Source: Mesobacillus subterraneus (GTDB lineage Bacteria; Bacillota; Bacilli; Bacillales; Cytobacillaceae). From it: a DNA stretch of 64,000 bases. Both the position numbers and the translations under genes were made by a program. The DNA lies in assembly GCF_023715485.1 (NCBI RefSeq), contig NZ_JAMBOF010000005.1, positions 243,042 through 307,041 of the forward strand, in the 5' to 3' direction. The notes under the pieces were generated by a model. It was not told where the DNA came from, did no database searches, and saw only the letters and a list, made by a program, of their open reading frames with translations. Below are positions 59,406 to 64,000 of the stretch, piece by piece; position 1 is the stretch's first letter; each line of letters opens with the position of its first letter.

Positions 59406-60470
59406 ATGAATGTATATAGATATGAAGAGAATCCGTTAGTAACACCAATGGATGTAAAACCGCATCGCGAGGACTTTGAAGTGATTGGCGCATTCAATGC
59501 GGGGATTACGACTTTTAACGATGAAATCATCATGCTGCTGCGTGTCGCAGAGCGTCCGATCAGTGATAATCCTGAGATTGTGAAATCACCTGTTTATAAT
59601 CCAGAAACGAATGAGCTCGAAATTCTTGAATTCAATTTGAATGATCCTGCGTACAATTTTTCAGATCCAAGGACGATTCAAAAAGCAGGAGAGACGAGTC
59701 GTTTCGCTTATCTGACTTCATTATCGTATTTAAGGATTGCCCGCAGTAAGGATGGCCATAACTTTACAATTGATGAAAAGCCATTTGTTTATCCTTCAAA
59801 TGAGCTTGAGACATTCGGGATTGAAGACCCAAGAATAACGAAGATTGATGATACTTATTATATTTACTTCAGTGCCGTATCACCTGTAGGTGTCGGCGAA
59901 TCCATGGTTTCTACAAAGGACTTTGTCACAACTGAGCACCATGGCATGATTTTCGCGCCAGAAAACAAAGATGTGTTAATTTTCCCTGAGAAAATTAACG
60001 GCAAGTACTATGCTCTTCATCGTCCTGTGCCAAGAAGTGTGGGTGAACCTGAGATGTGGATTGCTGAATCTACTAATCTATTGCACTGGGGAAATCACAA
60101 ATACTTACTTGGCCTGCGCGAGGGTATGTGGGACAGTGCCCGCATGGGTGGCGGAGCTGTTCCGTTCAAGACGGAAAAAGGCTGGCTGGAGCTTTACCAT
60201 GGCGCAACTACGGACCACCGCTATTGCATGGGCGCAGTATTGCTTGACCTGGAGGACCCAACCAAAGTCATCGCTCGCTCTGATAAGCCTATCCTTGAGC
60301 CTGAAGCAGACTATGAAGTCGAAGGATTCTTCGGAAACGTAGTCTTTTCATGCGGCGCAGTCGTTGAAGGAGACGTTGTGAAAATGTACTACGGAGTTGC
60401 AGATACTTCAATGGCGTGTGCAGAGTTAAGCCTTCAGGAAATCTTAGACTCATTGACTTATATAAAATAA
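59406..60470 (+). CDS. GH130 family beta-mannoside phosphorylase/hydrolase
   Basis: Cytoplasmic enzyme of 354 residues with the five-bladed propeller of GH130. Motifs: NPLVTP near the N-terminus, IGAFNAGIT, LLRVAERP, FGIEDPRITKIDDTYYIYFS (the conserved E-D-P-R with catalytic Asp), MWDSARMGGGAVP and GWLELYHGAT. GH130 phosphorylases cleave beta-1,2- or beta-1,4-mannosides to mannose 1-phosphate; some members are hydrolases. Which linkage is used cannot be told here. The start follows GAGGGG. The nearby mannose-6-phosphate isomerase supports a mannoside substrate. Confidence 0.88.
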   Translation: MNVYRYEENPLVTPMDVKPHREDFEVIGAFNAGITTFNDEIIMLLRVAERPISDNPEIVKSPVYNPETNELEILEFNLNDPAYNFSDPRTIQKAGETSRFAYLTSLSYLRIARSKDGHNFTIDEKPFVYPSNELETFGIEDPRITKIDDTYYIYFSAVSPVGVGESMVSTKDFVTTEHHGMIFAPENKDVLIFPEKINGKYYALHRPVPRSVGEPEMWIAESTNLLHWGNHKYLLGLREGMWDSARMGGGAVPFKTEKGWLELYHGATTDHRYCMGAVLLDLEDPTKVIARSDKPILEPEADYEVEGFFGNVVFSCGAVVEGDVVKMYYGVADTSMACAELSLQEILDSLTYIK

Positions 60471-60483
60471 TCTCAATAATTGT

Positions 60484-60515
60484 GCCAAAATCGAGTGATG
60501 ATTTTGGCCTTTTAT
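60484..60515 (+). terminator. Terminator after the GH130 gene
   Basis: Perfect 9-bp stem GCCAAAATC (60484-60492) with GATTTTGGC (60500-60508), then CTTTTATC. Confidence 0.75.
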
Positions 60516-60548
60516 CTTAATTAAAGTTTTATAGATAGGAGATAATAG

Positions 60549-61772
60549 ATGCTTTCTATTTTTAGATCTTTTTCCACGGAATTGAAGTTTTATCTGCTTA
60601 TGAATGCACTTTTTACGTTTGGTACATCCTTGTCTGGTGTTTTTCAAAGCGTGTTTCTCTGGAAGCTCGATAAAACTTATTCATTGTTAGCGTATTACAG
60701 CCTGTATTGGTCCGTTGCGATTATTTTCAGTTTCGGGCTTTGTGCATGGCTAGCCAGAAAAACCAGTCCTATGATCACCATGCGTCTTGGGTTTGTGTTT
60801 TATCTGATTACTTATTTAATCATGCTTTTTTTTCATGACACATTGGATGAGCACATCATGCTGCTGGGAATCTCCAATGGACTAGCCATGAGCTTGTATT
60901 ATGTCGGTATGCATATGGCAGTGCTAGATTTGACGACAAATGATAAGCGCGATCAGTTTTTATATATACAGGGGATATTATTTACAATTGGCGGAGTAAT
61001 TGCTCCGCTTCTTTCGGGCGTTATGATCTCGCAATTTGCTGGCATGCTTGGCTATTACATTGTTTTTATGGCAACCTGTGTATTTTTGTTTATTGCTTTT
61101 ATCGTTTCTCTTCGAGTAAAAGGGCACCCAGTTACGACCAAAAGTCATTTTTGGGAAGTCATCAAGAACCCGTCGCCTGAGTGGAAAAAGATGTACTCGA
61201 TCATGTTTGCAGATGGAATCGTATCAGGTGCATTTACTACTTTTTTAATCACGATGATGACCTTCAAGGTGGCTGGCGGGGAACTGAACCTCGGATTGTA
61301 TAATACAGGGGCGCAAATCATGTCGATTGTTGCCTTCTATATGCTTGCGAAGTTTTCAAAAGCCAAGGACCGGATTACAGTTTTTGCGATTGGTTCAGTA
61401 ACAATGTTATTGAGCTCTGTACTGATCTCAGCGTATCCTATCTTTATTTCATTGGTTATCTTTGGACTCCTGTCACCAATAGCAATGAATATGATTGGCA
61501 CATCGATGAATGCCATGATTTACGAGTCGATTGAAAGAGATCCAGATTATAAGGAAAAAAGACTCGATTACATCATTATCCGTGAGATTCCGCTTGGGGT
61601 TGGAAGGATTATCGGTGTAGTACTATTTTTAACGATGAGAAAGTATTTTGACCTGGAGGAACTATTACCTATCTCATTTAGTATTTTTCCGATTGTATAT
61701 GTTATCATGATTCCTACTCTGTTTTTCATTTGGAAAAAGCCAAAGGGAAAACCAGGATTGGGAACAAATTAA
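60549..61772 (+). CDS. MFS transporter
   Basis: Polytopic transporter of 407 residues with twelve predicted helices and a basic central loop (about 190-205: VKGHPVTTKSHFWEV). A partial MFS signature is CAWLARKTSPMITMRLGF in the loop after helix 2. The substrate is not shown. ATG 60549 follows TAGGAG. It lies between GH130 and the ROK kinase, so sugar uptake or export is likely. Confidence 0.82.
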   Translation: MLSIFRSFSTELKFYLLMNALFTFGTSLSGVFQSVFLWKLDKTYSLLAYYSLYWSVAIIFSFGLCAWLARKTSPMITMRLGFVFYLITYLIMLFFHDTLDEHIMLLGISNGLAMSLYYVGMHMAVLDLTTNDKRDQFLYIQGILFTIGGVIAPLLSGVMISQFAGMLGYYIVFMATCVFLFIAFIVSLRVKGHPVTTKSHFWEVIKNPSPEWKKMYSIMFADGIVSGAFTTFLITMMTFKVAGGELNLGLYNTGAQIMSIVAFYMLAKFSKAKDRITVFAIGSVTMLLSSVLISAYPIFISLVIFGLLSPIAMNMIGTSMNAMIYESIERDPDYKEKRLDYIIIREIPLGVGRIIGVVLFLTMRKYFDLEELLPISFSIFPIVYVIMIPTLFFIWKKPKGKPGLGTN

Positions 61773-61814
61773 TGCTAATGTAGTTTTAAATCTTATAGCC
61801 CTGGAGGAATGGTT

Positions 61815-62681
61815 ATGCTAGGAGCAATTGAAGCAGGCGGGACGAAGTTCGTCTGTGCAGTAGGGGATGAAACAGGGGGGATCGTGGAACGAATCCAGAT
61901 TCCAACCACAGTACCTTCTGAGACAATCCCACAGGTTGTAGCTTTTTTTCGAAAATTTCAAATCGAGGCAATTGGAATTGGATCATTTGGGCCCATCGAT
62001 GTGAACCTGGATAGCACAACTTATGGCAATATCACATCGACACCGAAGTTGGGATGGAAGGATTATCCCTTTGTTCAGGAATTAAGGAAAGCATTAGAAG
62101 TTCCGGTGGGGTTTAATACCGATGTTAATGCGGCTGCCTTGGGAGAGGCCAATTTTGGTGCCGCAAAAGGACTGGATAGCTGCTTATACATCACGGTAGG
62201 GACAGGCATTGGTGCAGGAGCAGTTGTTCAGGGGAAACTGCTTCAAGGGCTTTCACATCCGGAAATGGGGCATATCCTGGTAAGGAGGCACCCGGAGGAT
62301 CATTACACTGGAAAATGTCCTTACCATGGTGATTGTCTGGAAGGACTTGCCGCTGGGCCAGCGATAGAAGACCGCTGGGGAGCGAAGGGTGTGGAACTGG
62401 TTGGGCGTGCTGAAGTCTGGGACATGGAAGGCTATTATATCGCCCAGGCACTGATGCACTATATCCTGATTCTTTCCCCGAAGAAGATTATTCTTGGCGG
62501 GGGAGTCATGAATCAGGAGCAGGTATTCTCCTCCGTCTATAAATATTTGCCGGAGCTGTTGAATGGTTATGTAACATTGCCAAATCTTCCAGATTATATT
62601 GTAAGTCCGGGCTTGGGTGATAATGCTGGGGTTGTAGGTTCTCTTTTGCTTGCGAAGAATGCGCTGCAAAAAAACGGATAA
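61815..62681 (+). CDS. ROK-family sugar kinase (fructokinase/GmuE-like)
   Basis: Cytoplasmic kinase of 289 residues. ROK features: N-terminal ATP-binding GAIEAGGTKFVCAVG, IGIGSFGPID, NTDVNAAALGEANFGAAKG (with catalytic Asp), the GTGIGAGAVVQGKLLQG phosphate loop, and the zinc motif in GHILVRRHPEDHY, then CPYHGDCLEG. The pattern is close to B. subtilis GmuE (YdhR), a fructokinase of the glucomannan operon, followed there also by mannose-6-phosphate isomerase. Start ATG 61815 is preferred over ATG 61809 because TGGAGG directly precedes the latter. Confidence 0.9.
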   Translation: MLGAIEAGGTKFVCAVGDETGGIVERIQIPTTVPSETIPQVVAFFRKFQIEAIGIGSFGPIDVNLDSTTYGNITSTPKLGWKDYPFVQELRKALEVPVGFNTDVNAAALGEANFGAAKGLDSCLYITVGTGIGAGAVVQGKLLQGLSHPEMGHILVRRHPEDHYTGKCPYHGDCLEGLAAGPAIEDRWGAKGVELVGRAEVWDMEGYYIAQALMHYILILSPKKIILGGGVMNQEQVFSSVYKYLPELLNGYVTLPNLPDYIVSPGLGDNAGVVGSLLLAKNALQKNG

Positions 62682-62772
62682 ATAACTCAGATGGTTTCCA
62701 ATCGTGGTTGCCCATCTTTGAATTCTTTTTTAATATGGTAGTTATGTGAATCGTTACTTAGGAGGTTAATAC

Positions 62773-63717
62773 ATGTCGACACAGCCACTATTTTTTGAAC
62801 CGGTATTTAAAGAAAGAATCTGGGGAGGAGAGCAGCTAAAATCATTCGGTTATGAGCTTCTTTCCAGCCAGACAGGTGAATGCTGGGCATTCGCGGCCCA
62901 CAGCAATGGCCAGAGTGTTGTGAAGAACGGAGAGTTTAAGGGGTCATCACTGGGTGAGTTATGGGAAAAGCAGAGAGAGCTTTTCGGCAATATCGAGGGT
63001 GACCGCTTCCCGCTGTTGACGAAAATTCTTGATGCTGCTCAGGACTTGTCTGTCCAGGTTCATCCGGATGATGAATATGGCCTTAAGCATGAAGGCGACC
63101 TTGGCAAGACAGAATGTTGGTATATCATCGATTGTGAAGATGGTGCCGAAATTATATACGGCCATACTGCGAAAACAAGAGAAGAGTTTGCAGCGATGAT
63201 TCATGAGGGAAAGTGGGACGAACTTCTTACAAAAGTACCAGTGAAGCCAGGCGACTTCTTCTTTGTTCCTAGCGGTACAGTTCATGCTATTGGAGCAGGG
63301 ATTGTCATTCTTGAAACTCAACAGAACTCGGATACAACTTACAGGGTTTACGACTATGACCGCAGGGACAATCAAGGCAATCTGCGAGAGCTTCATGTCG
63401 AGCAGTCCATTGCCGTAACGACTATTCCGTCTATTGAGCCGGTAAGCAAGCCTGTTGTTAATACCTCAGGCAATATGAAAATCACTACTTTCGTAGAAAG
63501 CGACTACTTCACTGTCCATAGATGGGAATTAGAAGGCTCGGCTAAACTGGACCAAAACCTTTCCTTCCAGCTGGTAAGCGTGATTGAAGGGGCTGGGTCA
63601 CTCATTAAGGGTGAAGAAAAGTATGAGTTCAAAAAAGGTGACCATTTCCTACTTCCATTCGAATTTGGTGAATATGAATTGGATGGAAATGCTGAAATGA
63701 TTGTTTCGCATTTGTAA
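62773..63717 (+). CDS. manA: Class I mannose-6-phosphate isomerase
   Basis: Cytoplasmic zinc enzyme of 314 residues that interconverts mannose 6-phosphate and fructose 6-phosphate. Zinc ligands and active site: VQVHPDDEYG (Gln/His), GKTECWYII (Glu) and PSGTVHAIG (His), plus the N-terminal KERIWGGEQL. ATG follows AGGAGG. The ROK kinase and isomerase are paired as in gmuEF. It supplies the entry of mannose into glycolysis, complementing the GH130 enzyme. Confidence 0.95.
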   Translation: MSTQPLFFEPVFKERIWGGEQLKSFGYELLSSQTGECWAFAAHSNGQSVVKNGEFKGSSLGELWEKQRELFGNIEGDRFPLLTKILDAAQDLSVQVHPDDEYGLKHEGDLGKTECWYIIDCEDGAEIIYGHTAKTREEFAAMIHEGKWDELLTKVPVKPGDFFFVPSGTVHAIGAGIVILETQQNSDTTYRVYDYDRRDNQGNLRELHVEQSIAVTTIPSIEPVSKPVVNTSGNMKITTFVESDYFTVHRWELEGSAKLDQNLSFQLVSVIEGAGSLIKGEEKYEFKKGDHFLLPFEFGEYELDGNAEMIVSHL

Positions 63718-63725
63718 GCCTCTAT

Positions 63726-63777
63726 AAAAAACAGCGGACTTTTATCCAAATGTGGCTAAAAGTCCGCTGTTTTTTTA
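63726..63777 (+). terminator. Terminator at end of the carbohydrate locus
   Basis: Stem AACAGCGGACTTTTA with TAAAAGTCCGCTGTT (about 63729-63772), then TTTTT. Confidence 0.9.
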
Positions 63778-63931
63778 AATTCCAACTATTTGCTTAACTT
63801 TTCCTCTATCTTGCAGGTGAGAAAGGACCATGATAGGTAGAAATCTAACCTATTTGTAACGGATATAAATTTTTTATAGATGGTTTATAAATGTATGTGT
63901 AAGGCCTTTTTCTAGACAAAGAAAAAAGGAC

Positions 63932-63981
63932 AAAGTACTCTCTGAGTTATCACCACAATAACCTTTTGAGAGGAGTACTTT
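63932..63981. repeat. Inverted repeat AAAGTACTC...GAGTACTTT before the last start codon
   Basis: Nine-bp arms AAAGTACTC (63932-63940) and GAGTACTTT (63973-63981). A second inverted motif CCTTTTTC...GAAAAAAGG lies at about 63905-63929. The ribosome site GAGAGGAG is inside the right arm, so the stem could hide it. Confidence 0.5.
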
Positions 63982-63985
63982 ATCC

Positions 63986-64000
63986 ATGTCCAATTTTAAC
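63986..64000 (+). CDS. Start of a gene cut by the right edge
   Basis: Only MSNFN is in the window, from ATG 63986 behind GAGAGGAG. The preceding inverted repeats recall the end of an insertion sequence with a hairpin over the transposase start, but five codons cannot decide the identity. Confidence 0.35.

Overview
The window is chromosomal DNA of a Bacillaceae endospore former. It carries the order spoIIID ... mbl-flhO-flhP ... fabZ-ywpF-ssbB-ywqA-ywqB known from Bacillus subtilis, a class I/ECF mixture of Gram-positive regulators, strong AGGAGG ribosome sites and many TTG/GTG starts. The genus cannot be fixed from the sequence alone. The backbone is moderate in G+C, with clearly AT-richer islands at about 4.7-9.2 kb, 37.0-37.5 kb and 44.8-50.9 kb.

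Layout. 1-4.7 kb: a sodium/solute symporter pair (DUF4212 small subunit, cut by the left edge, plus an SSS permease), a cNMP/CBS/DUF294 nucleotidyltransferase-like protein and a DEDDh exonuclease. 4.7-9.2 kb: AT-rich island in which four small genes in one orientation are each bracketed by copies of a hairpin-forming repeat, a layout like a cassette array, followed by a WYL regulator and a DJ-1/PfpI protein. 9.2-10.7 kb: a membrane-anchored LysM protein and spoIIID. 10.9-30.6 kb: a large type VII secretion (ESX/Ess-like) locus placed between spoIIID and mbl, which are neighbours in B. subtilis. It has EssC-type ATPase with FHA domain, ubiquitin-like EsaB/YukD, a lipoprotein, a lipase-fold protein with a helical C-terminus, three small helical proteins including two WXG100 members, an FHA protein, a PP2C phosphatase, an intact Ser/Thr kinase with TM and TPR ectodomain, a membrane protein whose tail holds nine T-x-(L/I/V)-L motifs, and an 1808-residue surface protein of about 17 Ig-like modules. 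I see no obvious EssA, EssB or EsaA.

31-42 kb: mbl, flhO, flhP, an EpuA-like small membrane protein, fabZ, an acidic lipoprotein, ywpF, ssbB, a small coiled-coil protein, ywqA (SNF2) and ywqB (SWIM). 42-50.9 kb: a YIP1-like membrane protein with an HlyD-type adaptor, small membrane proteins (one of 28 residues), an ECF sigma/anti-sigma pair with a recognisable ECF promoter, a LysM-NlpC/P60 cell-wall hydrolase, small unknown genes and gene remnants. 50.9-63.7 kb: a carbohydrate locus with a mutarotase-like epimerase, a LacI regulator with two matching palindromic operators and a cre site, an ABC importer lacking its ATPase, GH13, DUF1861 and GH130 enzymes, an MFS transporter, a ROK sugar kinase and mannose-6-phosphate isomerase. 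This set points to uptake and phosphorolytic or hydrolytic breakdown of a mannose- and possibly glucose-containing oligosaccharide. The right edge cuts a gene after 5 codons.

How the parts may work together: in the type VII locus the kinase and phosphatase probably set phosphothreonine marks that are read by the two FHA proteins, giving phosphorylation control over secretion of WXG100 proteins and the lipase-like effector. This is inference from domains and gene order.
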